Source of the DNA: a virus | Reading direction: 5' to 3' (one strand) | IMG/VR virus record: IMGVR_UViG_3300034073_000587 | Location: 1-42,648 of that record | DNA: 42,648 nt | Shown: one piece after another, positions 14,969 through 23,126 of the stretch | How positions within the stretch are numbered: position 1 is the stretch's first letter | Layout of the letters: each line of letters starts with the position of its first letter | Translations under genes and position numbers: made by a program | The notes under the pieces: generated by a model | Databases searched by the model: none | Seen by the model: the letters and a program-made list of their open reading frames with translations, nothing else | Told to the model about the DNA's origin: nothing

Positions 14969-15294
14969 CCAAGAAAGACTGCCCGCTGGGCGAGGACTGC
15001 GACCTGACGCTTGCGTGGATGAAGGGCGCGGAAGACGCGCGCGACAGGGCGAAGGCTCGGATCGAGGCGCTGGAGGCTGAGGTGGCGAAGGCTGTGGGGG
15101 CGCTGGATGGCTGCATGATCGGCGGCAACCATCTGGTGACTTGGCTGCCCGAGAACCACCTGCCCGTCGACACAGACCCGCTTGCCGCGCTTGTCAGGCA
15201 TGGCGCTGGCGTATCACACGACATCTGGTGCTGCTGGCGGTCGATCATGCAGGCCCGCACGACCCTCGCAGAACTGAAGGGAGACAAGACATGA
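14965..15294 (+). CDS. Hypothetical 109-aa protein, coiled-coil N-terminal half
   Basis: The N-terminal half has a short coiled coil (ARDRAKARIEALEAEVAKAVGAL). The centre (NHLVTWLPENHLPVDTDP) is compact, and the C-terminus ends ARTTLAELKGDKT. The ending EL(K/E)GD(K/G)T recurs in three other genes of this island, suggesting shared ancestry of the 3' ends. ATGA overlaps lie at both ends. Confidence 0.6.
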   Translation: MTKKDCPLGEDCDLTLAWMKGAEDARDRAKARIEALEAEVAKAVGALDGCMIGGNHLVTWLPENHLPVDTDPLAALVRHGAGVSHDIWCCWRSIMQARTTLAELKGDKT

Positions 15295-15647
15295 CCGACG
15301 ACGATCTGGTGAAGATGGAACAACTTGCTGAACGTGATGACCGCATGGCCACAGGTGCGCTGTATGTCGATCTTGTCGACCGCATTGAGGAACTTGAGCG
15401 CATCTTATCTTCAGGCCCGTGCGAAATAGCAGCGCATAGCAACAGCCTGACAGAGTATATGTTTCACTGGGAGGGACGCGCTTTAGACGCAGAAGCCAAG
15501 CTGGCGAAGGCGTTGGAGGCGCTGCGGCGGATTGCAAACTCACAACCTCGCCCAATGCGGAGCGGTGGGTATGAGGGTCACGATGTGTCTAACATGCAGC
15601 GCACCGCCCGCGCCACGCTGGCCGAGATTGATGGAGACAAGCCATGA
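15291..15647 (+). CDS. MxDDLVK-family hypothetical protein 1
   Basis: The true start is the ATG at 15291, coupled to the previous stop. A longer open frame to 15141 is a shadow. The 118-aa product opens MTDDDLVKMEQLAE, then VDRIEELERILSSG and a second helix (ALDAEAKLAKALEALRRIAN) and ends ARATLAEIDGDKP. It belongs with the proteins at 15644 and 16148 by the shared opening and the IEELE helix. Related short proteins are common in alphaproteobacterial prophages, and their function is unknown. Confidence 0.65.
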   Translation: MTDDDLVKMEQLAERDDRMATGALYVDLVDRIEELERILSSGPCEIAAHSNSLTEYMFHWEGRALDAEAKLAKALEALRRIANSQPRPMRSGGYEGHDVSNMQRTARATLAEIDGDKP

Positions 15648-15898
15648 ACGTCGACGATCTTGTAAAGCAACTGCGCTATCTCGGGGATCATGCTTCATAT
15701 GAACCTGACATGCACCACACTGCGGCAGATAGTATTGCGTCACTTAATGCCGATCTATCTAAAGCAATAGCTGCCCTGCAAAAGGTGCGTAATTTCGTCC
15801 GTGATATGGGGCCATATATGCATCAGGGGCACACACTTGCTCCTGCTTTGCATGATGCCTGTGTGATACTGAATGAACTGGAAGGAGACGGGACATGA
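15644..15898 (+). CDS. MxDDLVK-family hypothetical protein 2
   Basis: The 84-aa product opens MNVDDLVKQLRYLGDH, continues HHTAADSIASLNADLSKAIAALQKVRNF, and ends CVILNELEGDGT. It looks like a paralogue of its neighbours, with the EEL helix replaced. ATGA couplings lie at both ends. From about here the base composition returns towards that of the main genome. Confidence 0.6.
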   Translation: MNVDDLVKQLRYLGDHASYEPDMHHTAADSIASLNADLSKAIAALQKVRNFVRDMGPYMHQGHTLAPALHDACVILNELEGDGT

Positions 15899-16155
15899 TT
15901 AACTCAATGACTTATAGAGAAATAGCTGCCAACTGCGACGATGAAGATGCCATTGTAATTGCATCTTTAATTGACTATCACGAGATGCTGCGAAAGCCTG
16001 ATCGTGTAGACAATAGCAGTGATGTGCTTGAACCAGATGCTTATCTGTTGTCATCTATTGAACGTGTCATAAAGGAATATATGTTAGAGAAAGACTACGA
16101 TATATGGTTGAATAAAGTATACGAAGAGGATGCAAAGGGAAACAAACATGAATGA
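15895..16155 (+). CDS. Hypothetical 86-aa acidic protein
   Basis: The product (MTYREIAANCDDEDAIVIASLIDYHEMLRKPDRVDNSS...SSIERVIKEYML) is helical and acidic, and not obviously related to the adjacent MxDDLVK proteins. The ATG overlaps the previous stop. A second ATG at 15907 is possible. Its A+T-rich codons contrast with the G+C-rich genes before it. Confidence 0.55.
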   Translation: MINSMTYREIAANCDDEDAIVIASLIDYHEMLRKPDRVDNSSDVLEPDAYLLSSIERVIKEYMLEKDYDIWLNKVYEEDAKGNKHE

Positions 16156-16384
16156 CGATCTGGTGAAGCGGCTGCGCTCTGTTGATATCTCTTGGAATGA
16201 AGCAGGAGAATACTGTGCAGAAGCAGCAGCCCGCATCGAAGAACTAGAGGCTGCACTAGAGTGGCTTATCGCTGGCGCTGAGACTGTGCTTGAAGAGTGG
16301 GACAGAGGCGACGAAGCTGCATTCCGTGAGGCCATCGAAGAAATGCGCTGTGATGTGGAAGAGGCGAAGGGAGACAAGACATGA
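16148..16384 (+). CDS. MxDDLVK-family hypothetical protein 3
   Basis: The 78-aa product opens MNDDLVKRLRSVDISWNEAG, has a central AAARIEELEAALEWLIAG helix and ends VEEAKGDKT, matching the family pattern of 15291 and 15644. The start at 16148 follows AAAGGG and overlaps the previous stop. An upstream in-frame ATG at 16130 is less likely. Confidence 0.65.
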   Translation: MNDDLVKRLRSVDISWNEAGEYCAEAAARIEELEAALEWLIAGAETVLEEWDRGDEAAFREAIEEMRCDVEEAKGDKT

Positions 16385-16578
16385 TCGGTATCAATGACAT
16401 CACACTAGAGGCTGATACAGTAGGCATCTGGCTTGTTGGTATGACGAAGACAGGGATGGTCCAGATGGGCCATGTATCGTGGTATGAAATCTACCAACAC
16501 ATGAAATACCAAGAACGTCGTGATAAGATAATGAACCCTTCAATCAAGATGGGGCAGGACGTTGACGCTGACAGTTGA
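16381..16578 (+). CDS. Hypothetical 65-aa protein
   Basis: The product (MIGINDITLEADTVGIWLVGMTKTGMVQMGHVSWYEIYQHMKYQERR) has a beta-hairpin followed by a helix. It is coupled to the gene before by ATGA, and its last 17 nt overlap the start of the primase-helicase. No family is recognised. Confidence 0.55.
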   Translation: MIGINDITLEADTVGIWLVGMTKTGMVQMGHVSWYEIYQHMKYQERRDKIMNPSIKMGQDVDADS

Positions 16579-18163
16579 ACTGACACACAAGCCTTGTCCA
16601 TTCACTGACTGTCTATCCTCTGATGCTTTCTCCTACAACGAAGAGAAGGGCATAGGGTTCTGTCATTCATGTGGACGAGCATACCCCCACAAGAGAATGA
16701 GCATCCATGACTGGGCCAAGAAGGAGTATCCATTGATGGATCATAAGCCCCCACTGAGACTTGTTGATGAAACCCCTTCGATGGAAAATAAGGTGCAGTT
16801 CACACCTGACGGCTATCGAGGCATCAACAAGAAGACCAGAGAGTTCTACAACTGCACAGGAGTTCTAAACGATGGAGACCTTGCAACACTCATCTACAGA
16901 TACCCCAACGGATCAGCCAAGTATCGTAATATTCCAAAAGCCTTTAGCACGACTGCTGGCTTCCGGTCTGATACTCTCTTCGGTATGGACAGGTTTCCTG
17001 CTGGCTCTGCTCAAGCCGTAACGATCACCGAAGGTGAAGAAGATGCTATGGCGGCATTCCAGATGCACGGGTCCAAGTATCCTGTTGTATCTCTGCCCTC
17101 TGCCACCCCTTCGAGGAAATTGTTGGAGAACTGCAAAGACTGGCTAGGCTCCTTCGACAAGATTTACCTATCCATCGACACGGATGACAAGGCAGAGAAC
17201 TTCGCTATCGCCCTGCTCAATCTGTTCCCCGGTAAGGTCTATCGTGTTCCGCATGGTGACTACAAGGACGCCAATGACTTCCTCATGGCAGGCAAGCAGA
17301 GGGAGTATGTGGCGGCATGGTGGTCTTCCAAGCTGTTCACCCCGGACAACATCTATGCCACCTCAGAGGACTTCCTAGGGCTTCTGAGAGACACTCCTGA
17401 CCATGCCTATGTGCCTACGGGCATCGAGGCTCTAGACGACAAGATACTCGGTCTGATGCAAGGACACTTCACTGTCATCAAGGCACCTACAGGGATCGGT
17501 AAGTCAGAGTTCATGCGCTACCTTGAACACAATCTTGTAGCCAATCACCCTGATGTGCCCTTCGCTGTGTGGCACCTTGAGGAGACCAAACTCAGAAGCC
17601 TTCTTGGCATCGTATCCTATGTGTTACAAGATAACGTTACACGCAAAGACCTGATCCAAGAGAAGAACAAGACCCCTGAGGTGGAAAATGCTATCGAGAA
17701 GATCACCCAATCGGGTTACATGCAGTTCCACCTTAGAGAAGAAGATGGTGCAGAAGAACTGGTAAATCAGATCAGGGTGCTATCTCAGGTCTATGGGTGC
17801 AAATACGTCTTCTTCGAGCCTATCCAAGATGTCATCACGGTGTCAGACGATAAGCAGAAAGAAGCAGTCTTAGCCGATCTGTCTGTGAGGTTGTCCAAGT
17901 TGGCTGCTGATCTGGCAATCGGTATCGTCACTATCGCTCATACCAATGAGAATGGTGATCCTAAATACTGCAAGATGATTGGGCAACGAGCCTCTGTCAT
18001 CATCAACCTAGAGCGTGACAAGGAAGCAGCCGACCTGATCGACCGCAATACAACCAAGATCACTGTCCAGAAGAACAGACCTTGTGGCCTAGAAGGTAAG
18101 GCAGGGGAGTTGCTTTTCGATCTGGATACGTTTACACTGAGTGAGAAGAAAGACACCTTCTAG
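16562..18163 (+). CDS. Bifunctional DNA primase-helicase (T7 gp4-like)
   Basis: The 533-aa protein has an N-terminal zinc-binding domain (C12-x4-C17, C34-x2-C37), a TOPRIM-type primase core (E157 in ITEGEEDA; D206/D208 in SIDTDD) and a RecA-like DnaB-family helicase with Walker A APTGIGKS (308-315), a glutamate in WHLEETK and the late motif AHTNE. It would unwind the fork and make primers for the family A polymerase encoded next. The start is TTG at 16562, with GCAGGA upstream. The length is close to T7 gp4 (566 aa). Confidence 0.9.
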   Translation: MTLTVELTHKPCPFTDCLSSDAFSYNEEKGIGFCHSCGRAYPHKRMSIHDWAKKEYPLMDHKPPLRLVDETPSMENKVQFTPDGYRGINKKTREFYNCTGVLNDGDLATLIYRYPNGSAKYRNIPKAFSTTAGFRSDTLFGMDRFPAGSAQAVTITEGEEDAMAAFQMHGSKYPVVSLPSATPSRKLLENCKDWLGSFDKIYLSIDTDDKAENFAIALLNLFPGKVYRVPHGDYKDANDFLMAGKQREYVAAWWSSKLFTPDNIYATSEDFLGLLRDTPDHAYVPTGIEALDDKILGLMQGHFTVIKAPTGIGKSEFMRYLEHNLVANHPDVPFAVWHLEETKLRSLLGIVSYVLQDNVTRKDLIQEKNKTPEVENAIEKITQSGYMQFHLREEDGAEELVNQIRVLSQVYGCKYVFFEPIQDVITVSDDKQKEAVLADLSVRLSKLAADLAIGIVTIAHTNENGDPKYCKMIGQRASVIINLERDKEAADLIDRNTTKITVQKNRPCGLEGKAGELLFDLDTFTLSEKKDTF

Positions 18164-18175
18164 CGAGGAGCCGAC

Positions 18176-20017
18176 ATGCCCGTGTTTGATATCGAGACCG
18201 ACAACCTACTTGAAGATGCCACCCGTATCCATGTTCTCTCCTATTCGACTTCGGATGGCGTCAAGAGCATCACTGACTATGACGAGATGCGGGAATGGTT
18301 TCTGTATCAGGACACTCTGATCGGGCACAACATCTATCGCTTCGATATCCCTGTAGTGGAAAAGCTGCTCAATATCAAAGTCAGTGCCAAGATTGTCGAC
18401 ACTCTTGCTCTGTCGTGGTATCTCAACTTTGATCGTCAACGGCATGGTCTTGAGTGGTATGGGGAAGACTATGGCATCCCTAAACCCAAGGTCTCCGACT
18501 GGAATGACCAGCCTATCGAGGTGTATATACATCGGTGCGAAGAAGATGTGAAGATCAACCTCAGGTTGTGGAATGACCTACAGCGTAAATTACGGATTCT
18601 ATACCCGGAAGATTCGGATTACGATAGGTTCCTCAACTACCTCATGTTCAAGATGGAGTGTGCAGCAGAGCAAGAGCGTATCGGTTGGCGTCTCGATGTA
18701 GCCAAGGCACAAGGGCACTACGAAGAACTGCTTGCCCTCAAGACCGAGAAGGAACAGGAACTCATCAGGGCCATGCCTAAGGTGCCCGTCTACAAGGAAC
18801 ACAACAAGCCTAAGGTCATGTTCAAGAAGGATGGGTCTCTATCGTCTCATGGTAAGACTTGGCTCAACAAACTGATCGAAGCCAAGCTACCGCATGACAC
18901 GAAGGGTCCGATCAACCTCTTGGAAGGCTATGAGGATGGCAATCCCAATAGTCCCCAACAGGTCAAGGATTGGCTCTACGGGCTAGGGTGGAAGCCTCAG
19001 ACGTTCAAGTATGTCAAAGAGAACGATGGCACTGAGAGGGCAATTCCTCAAGTCAATGACGAAGGAGAACTGTGCGAGAGCGTCAAGGAACTGTCCAGCA
19101 AAGACCCTGCCATTGAACTGCTCGAAGGTCTCAGTGTCATTAATCACAGGCTTGCTATCTTCAAGTCTTTCCTAGACTGCGAGAGGAATGGCTATGTCAA
19201 GGCTCAGATCAATGGCCTGACCAATACCATGCGCTTCAAGCACTCTAAGCCTCTGGTCAACCTTCCCGGTGTCCATCAGGCTTGGGGCAAAGAGATCAGG
19301 GGATGCCTTATCGCTCCTGATGACGACCATGTCCTTGTAGGCACCGATATGGTCAGCCTAGAAGATAATACGAAACGGCACTACATGCAGCCGCTAGACC
19401 CTAAGTATGTCGAGGAGATGAGCCAAGAGGGCTTTGATCCACATCTTAATCTGGCACTGTTTGCTGGTGTTGTAACCCAAGACCAGATCGACCAACACAA
19501 TAAAGGAGAGATCAGCCTCAAGGACATCAGGAAGAAATACAAGGCTGCTAACTATTCCTGTATTTATGGTGTAGGTGCTGCCAAGCTGGCTAGGTCTCTG
19601 TCTATCTCCAAGAAGGAAGCAGAGCAACTCATCGAAGCCTATTGGAAGAGGAACTGGGCCATCAAGAAAGTCTCTGAGCAACAGAAGATCAAGATAACTG
19701 GCCCTTACATGTGGCTACAAAACCCTGTCTCTGGCTTCTGGCACAACCTTAGGGCAGAGAAAGATGCGTTCAGCACCCTCAATCAATCCACTGGTGTCTT
19801 CTGCTTTGACACTTGGGTTGCCTTCTGTCGCAAAGCTGGACTACGGAACTGCGGACAATTCCACGATGAGACGATCTCTCCAGTGGAAAAGGGTAAGGAA
19901 GAATGGGCTATGGATATCCAGAAGCAGGCTATAGCCAAGACGAATATGAAGCTGAAACTCAATGTCCAACTGGATGTGTCACCACAATTCGGGTCAACCT
20001 ATGCTGAGATTCACTAG
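18176..20017 (+). CDS. DNA polymerase, family A with 3'-5' exonuclease
   Basis: The exonuclease domain opens MPVFDIETD (D5, E7) with a second motif HNIYRFDIPV. The polymerase domain has motif A D391 (GTDMVSLEDN), motif B R452-K456-Y460-Y464-G465 and motif C H563-D564-E565. The O-helix position equivalent to T7 Y526 and E. coli F762 is Tyr (Y460), as in T7-type enzymes. At 613 aa it is smaller than T7 gp5 (704 aa). It is probably the replicative enzyme. The GAGGAG site and CCGACATG start context resemble those of other genes here. Confidence 0.93.
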   Translation: MPVFDIETDNLLEDATRIHVLSYSTSDGVKSITDYDEMREWFLYQDTLIGHNIYRFDIPVVEKLLNIKVSAKIVDTLALSWYLNFDRQRHGLEWYGEDYGIPKPKVSDWNDQPIEVYIHRCEEDVKINLRLWNDLQRKLRILYPEDSDYDRFLNYLMFKMECAAEQERIGWRLDVAKAQGHYEELLALKTEKEQELIRAMPKVPVYKEHNKPKVMFKKDGSLSSHGKTWLNKLIEAKLPHDTKGPINLLEGYEDGNPNSPQQVKDWLYGLGWKPQTFKYVKENDGTERAIPQVNDEGELCESVKELSSKDPAIELLEGLSVINHRLAIFKSFLDCERNGYVKAQINGLTNTMRFKHSKPLVNLPGVHQAWGKEIRGCLIAPDDDHVLVGTDMVSLEDNTKRHYMQPLDPKYVEEMSQEGFDPHLNLALFAGVVTQDQIDQHNKGEISLKDIRKKYKAANYSCIYGVGAAKLARSLSISKKEAEQLIEAYWKRNWAIKKVSEQQKIKITGPYMWLQNPVSGFWHNLRAEKDAFSTLNQSTGVFCFDTWVAFCRKAGLRNCGQFHDETISPVEKGKEEWAMDIQKQAIAKTNMKLKLNVQLDVSPQFGSTYAEIH

Positions 20018-20020
20018 GGG

Positions 20021-20050
20021 TTGACAAGGACTCGAATGTTACTATATAAC
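20021..20050 (+). promoter_or_regulatory. Sigma70-like promoter before the ssDNA-binding protein gene
   Basis: TTGACA (20021-20026) is consensus. A TATATAAC run at 20043-20050 gives a 16-nt (TATATA) or 18-nt (TATAAC) spacer. It lies just after the polymerase stop, in one of the few plus-strand gaps longer than 50 nt, and probably gives extra expression of the downstream genes. Confidence 0.65.
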
Positions 20051-20078
20051 ACTCTCTAACCAAAGGAGCGGCCCCGAC

Positions 20079-20636
20079 ATGGCTAATGCAAAATCCAAGA
20101 GCGTCATCGTTGATGCTATTCTTTACTACCCCAAGGTGTTCCTTGAGAACCGGGACATGGGGAATGAGCATGTTGATCTGAGCGAAACAGATGGCATGTA
20201 TAAGGTCGAACTGTTCCTTGATGCAGAGAACGTCAAGAAGCTGGAAGAAGCCGGTATGCCCAAGAAGTTTGGTGCCTTCCCTGCCTTCAAGGAAGGAGAG
20301 CATCAGGGTAAGACCTACAAGCGATACACTGCCAAGCGTCCTCACCTGAGCAAATATCTTCTTGATGAGGCTGGTGATCGTAAGGTGATGGGGCCTCCCC
20401 TTGTCTTCGATTTCAACACCTTTCAGGAAGCCTACAAAGCCGCTGGGGGCCAAGGTAAGTCTGATGACTACATCACCCCTTGGACAATCCAAGACGGCCT
20501 GATTGGCAACGGCACGAAGGCTAAGGTGCGTCTCAATATCTACAAGGGTGTCAAGGCTACCATCGTGACCCTTGAGCGTATTGGTATCACGGATCATGTG
20601 GTCTATGAGACTGCTGGCAACTCGGAGTGGTTCTGA
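20079..20636 (+). CDS. Single-stranded DNA-binding protein (T7 gp2.5-like / DUF2815)
   Basis: The 185-aa protein is encoded immediately after the DNA polymerase. It has the beta-rich OB-fold pattern of DUF2815/gp2.5-type proteins, with a conserved GPPLVFDFN and ARVRLNIYKG-like segment near the C-terminus and a final aromatic residue (SEWF). A strongly acidic tail as in T7 gp2.5 is absent. It would coat ssDNA at forks and stimulate polymerase and recombination. The AAGGAG site and a dedicated promoter suggest high expression. Confidence 0.75.
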   Translation: MANAKSKSVIVDAILYYPKVFLENRDMGNEHVDLSETDGMYKVELFLDAENVKKLEEAGMPKKFGAFPAFKEGEHQGKTYKRYTAKRPHLSKYLLDEAGDRKVMGPPLVFDFNTFQEAYKAAGGQGKSDDYITPWTIQDGLIGNGTKAKVRLNIYKGVKATIVTLERIGITDHVVYETAGNSEWF

Positions 20637-20833
20637 TGGATCGTTTCATCCTTGAATACCACGATGGTGAAGGGCGACGAATTGTTACTATCCAGAAGGA
20701 GTTCGAGACTGATGCTCATCTGGAAAACATGCTACAACTCTTCGCTGACTTCATGGTTGCTGTTGGCTACGCCTATATCGAGAATGTAGGGTGCCGTGAC
20801 AATCGCGGTAAGATCACTTGGGGTCCATACTAG
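20636..20833 (+). CDS. Hypothetical 65-aa protein
   Basis: It starts at a TGATG overlap with the ssDNA-binding protein gene. The product (MDRFILEYHDGEGRRIVTIQKEFETDAHLENMLQLFADFMVAVGYAYIENVG) has a beta-hairpin followed by a helix (LENMLQLFADFMVAVGY), like short proteins coupled to phage replication genes. No function is recognised. The ThyX gene follows after 6 nt. Confidence 0.6.
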   Translation: MDRFILEYHDGEGRRIVTIQKEFETDAHLENMLQLFADFMVAVGYAYIENVGCRDNRGKITWGPY

Positions 20834-20839
20834 GAGACA

Positions 20840-21568
20840 ATGGCAATGATCGAAGTGACCTATGTGAACCACATGGGAAGTGACCTCAGTGTGGTTAATG
20901 CTGCTCGGGTCTCGTTTGGCAAAGAGAGTGAAGCACTGGAATGGAAGTGGCTAGAACTTCGTGGCTACTCTGGTGATCTTGTTGCAGTGCTGAACGAGAA
21001 GGATCAAAAGCTGATCCAATACCTAGCCAAGCACGAACACTATAGCCCCTTCGGTCATTGCTTTGCTTCCTTCCATGTGAAGGCCCCCATCTTTGTTGCA
21101 CGGCAACTGGTGAAGCACAAGTTCCTGCGATGGAATGAGATCAGCAGGCGGTATGTAGATGATGAGCCTGAGTTCTATGTGCCTGATGTGTGGAGAGGTC
21201 GCAGTGCTGACAAGAAGCAGGGTTCTTCTGATAAATCTGTAGACATGCTCTATGAAGTAAGGGAAACTAAAGATGGGCAACCCTTTTTCATTGATTTAAA
21301 GGGTTGGGCTAAAACATACACAGATTCAACCTTACAACTCTACTCCCTTATGCTTGAAGCAGGAGTGGCACCCGAGCAAGCACGAATGGTGTTGCCTCAA
21401 AGCACCATGACTGAATTTTATTGGAGTGGCAGCCTTGACGCCTTTGCAGACATGTGCAATCTTAGACTGAAGCCTGATGCTCAGTATGAGACACGGCTTG
21501 TGGCTGAGCAGATCAGCGATGTGATGGAGAAGATATGGCCGATAAGCTGGGAGGCTTTAGTCAAATGA
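20840..21568 (+). CDS. thyX: Flavin-dependent thymidylate synthase ThyX
   Basis: ThyX makes dTMP from dUMP with folate and FAD. The 242-aa protein has the family fold signature: HYSPFGHCFASFHVKAPIFVARQLVKHK, followed by W98-N99-E100-I101-S102-R103-R104-Y105, and LPQSTMTEFYWSGSLDAF near the C-terminus. The family motif RHRxxSxNExSxRY appears as K92-H93-K94-F-L-R-W-N-E-I-S-R-R-Y, so both RHR arginines are lysine and the first serine is Arg. These substitutions are charge-conserving except the last. The role fits the MazG and ribonucleotide reductase genes nearby. Confidence 0.88.
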   Translation: MAMIEVTYVNHMGSDLSVVNAARVSFGKESEALEWKWLELRGYSGDLVAVLNEKDQKLIQYLAKHEHYSPFGHCFASFHVKAPIFVARQLVKHKFLRWNEISRRYVDDEPEFYVPDVWRGRSADKKQGSSDKSVDMLYEVRETKDGQPFFIDLKGWAKTYTDSTLQLYSLMLEAGVAPEQARMVLPQSTMTEFYWSGSLDAFADMCNLRLKPDAQYETRLVAEQISDVMEKIWPISWEALVK

Positions 21569-21744
21569 GACGAGTGGTCGACCCGCCTTTCGGTTGGATG
21601 TATGGCTTTCCCAAGGCTATACCCAATGATGTAGACGATACGAAGAAGTGGCTGGTCGAGAATGGCTATCCACAGAAGATCATCGACGACTATGGTGACA
21701 ACTTCTACTGTAGATACTGGATGGAGAGAGAAGATGATAAATGA
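21565..21744 (+). CDS. Hypothetical 59-aa protein
   Basis: The ATG at 21565 overlaps the ThyX stop (ATGA) and follows GGGAGG; a longer frame begins at 21535 but overlaps ThyX more. The product (MRRVVDPPFGWMYGFPKAIPNDVDDTKKWLVENGYPQKIIDDYGDNFYCRYW) resembles short phage proteins found next to thymidylate synthase genes. It is aromatic-rich. No function is known. Confidence 0.65.
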   Translation: MRRVVDPPFGWMYGFPKAIPNDVDDTKKWLVENGYPQKIIDDYGDNFYCRYWMEREDDK

Positions 21745-22054
21745 AGCTGAAATGATGAGGCTGACTAAAGACTTTTTTTACTCCGACTTCGTAGACAACC
21801 TGATCGCTGCTCGCCTTTCAGATGACTACAAAACGATCTTGTCGTTCATCAATAAAGCATCTCAGGCTGTAGTTGATGGTGATGTCTTGGACGATATCGA
21901 CATGGAAGACTTCGACCAGTGGATGAATGATCTTATTGGTATCCAGCAAGTCTTGAGCATGTATGTCGTTGATGTTGTTTTTCCTGCACCTGTCATCCCT
22001 CACACACTCATGGAGGCTTGGGTCAAATGGAACACAAAGAGCCAGTCAGCGTAA
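21734..22054 (+). CDS. Hypothetical 106-aa acidic helical protein
   Basis: The start at 21734 follows GAGAGAGAAG and overlaps the previous gene by 11 nt; the longer frame to 21662 is a shadow. The product (INEAEMMRLTKDFFYSDFVDNLIAARLSDDYKTILSFINKASQAVVDGDVLDDIDMEDFDQWMNDLI) is helical and acidic. It is unrecognised. The end overlaps the next start. Confidence 0.55.
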   Translation: MINEAEMMRLTKDFFYSDFVDNLIAARLSDDYKTILSFINKASQAVVDGDVLDDIDMEDFDQWMNDLIGIQQVLSMYVVDVVFPAPVIPHTLMEAWVKWNTKSQSA

Positions 22055-22278
22055 GTATCGAAAACTACGATGAGGAGACAGGACTTATCACGTTTGAAGT
22101 TGATGATGCTGCCAAGCAAGTCCTGATCGAACTGGGCTTCAAATACATGCTCATGCTAGGTGCCCTTGATATCGACGAAGATGATGTCTTCAAAATCCTA
22201 GAAGCCCACAAAGAGAAACTTATCAAAGAGACACTACAGCAATCCTATGACTACTGGCATGAAGGCTCCCCGGTATGA
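22027..22278 (+). CDS. Hypothetical 83-aa protein
   Basis: The ATG at 22027 has GGAGG 9 nt upstream; an in-frame TTG at 22018 is less likely. The product (VSIENYDEETGLITFEVDDAAKQVLIELGFKYMLMLGALDIDEDDVFKILEAHKEKL) has a short beta-hairpin followed by helices and resembles small phage proteins paired with nucleases. The stop overlaps the nuclease ATG. Confidence 0.6.
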   Translation: MEHKEPVSVSIENYDEETGLITFEVDDAAKQVLIELGFKYMLMLGALDIDEDDVFKILEAHKEKLIKETLQQSYDYWHEGSPV

Positions 22279-23126
22279 AGACAACAGATACTCTCGTCAG
22301 CGACATCTACAACACGATCTCTACTGGCGAAGGGTGGGATAATGATATTGAACAATGGGTCTTGTCAAATATTGCACTCTCGTTTCAAAGGCAGTTCAGC
22401 GGAAGTAGAGGAAATGAGCGGGGTAGACTGCGCCTTTCTCAGCTTGGAACTCCTTGTGAGAGACAACTATACTACTCAACAAATATCCCAGATAACGGTT
22501 CTCCACTGGCTTCCCACACTAAGTTCAAGTTCATATATGGCGACGTTATCGAGTCTCTGCTCTTGGGACTTGCCAAGGCTTCAGGACACACCGTTGTCGG
22601 ATGTCAAGACCGCTTGGAAGTCTCAGGTGTTGTTGGGCATCGAGATTGCGTTATCGACGGAATGCTGGTTGATATCAAATCCGCCTCTTCGTTTTCTATG
22701 GACAAATTCCGAAATGGGGGACTACGTTCAAACGACCCTTTTGGATACCTCTCACAACTCTCGTCCTATCTTTGGGCCTCTCAGTCTGACAGTCTTGTAA
22801 CCAACAAGAAAGAAGCTGGGTTCCTTGTAGCAGACAAGACACTTGGTCATATCATCTTTGAGGTCTATGATCTCACCGAGGAAATGAGCAGGAAGGAAGA
22901 AGAGATCGCACGAAAGAAGAAGATCATCTCAGACCCTCTACCCCCACCGAAGGGATTTGATGAGGTTCCAATGGGCAAGTCCGGTAACATGAAGCTGGAT
23001 ACCAACTGCTCCTATTGCAACTTCAATCGTATCTGCTGGCCGGGAGTAAGGGTCTTTGCTTATTCTTCTGGGCCTGTGTATCTGACGAAGATCGACAAAG
23101 AACCAGACGTGTTTGAGATCACATGA
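22275..23126 (+). CDS. PD-(D/E)XK nuclease with Cas4/AddB-like iron-sulphur cysteines
   Basis: The 283-aa protein has nuclease residues H122, D124 and D133-x-K135 (GHRDCVIDGMLVDIKSAS), the RecB/Cas4-like core. Four cysteines, C61 (GTPCERQLYY) and C245-x2-C248-x5-C254 near the C-terminus, match the 4Fe-4S cluster spacing of Cas4 and AddB nucleases. It is probably a 5'-3' exonuclease in recombination, DNA degradation or packaging-end processing. It sits with a second nuclease gene that overlaps its stop. No Cas1/Cas2 or CRISPR array is present. Confidence 0.82.
   Translation: MKTTDTLVSDIYNTISTGEGWDNDIEQWVLSNIALSFQRQFSGSRGNERGRLRLSQLGTPCERQLYYSTNIPDNGSPLASHTKFKFIYGDVIESLLLGLAKASGHTVVGCQDRLEVSGVVGHRDCVIDGMLVDIKSASSFSMDKFRNGGLRSNDPFGYLSQLSSYLWASQSDSLVTNKKEAGFLVADKTLGHIIFEVYDLTEEMSRKEEEIARKKKIISDPLPPPKGFDEVPMGKSGNMKLDTNCSYCNFNRICWPGVRVFAYSSGPVYLTKIDKEPDVFEIT

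Noticed and set aside
22275-23126. True CRISPR-associated Cas4
   Set aside because: There is no Cas1, Cas2 or array. Phage recombination nucleases share the same cysteine layout.
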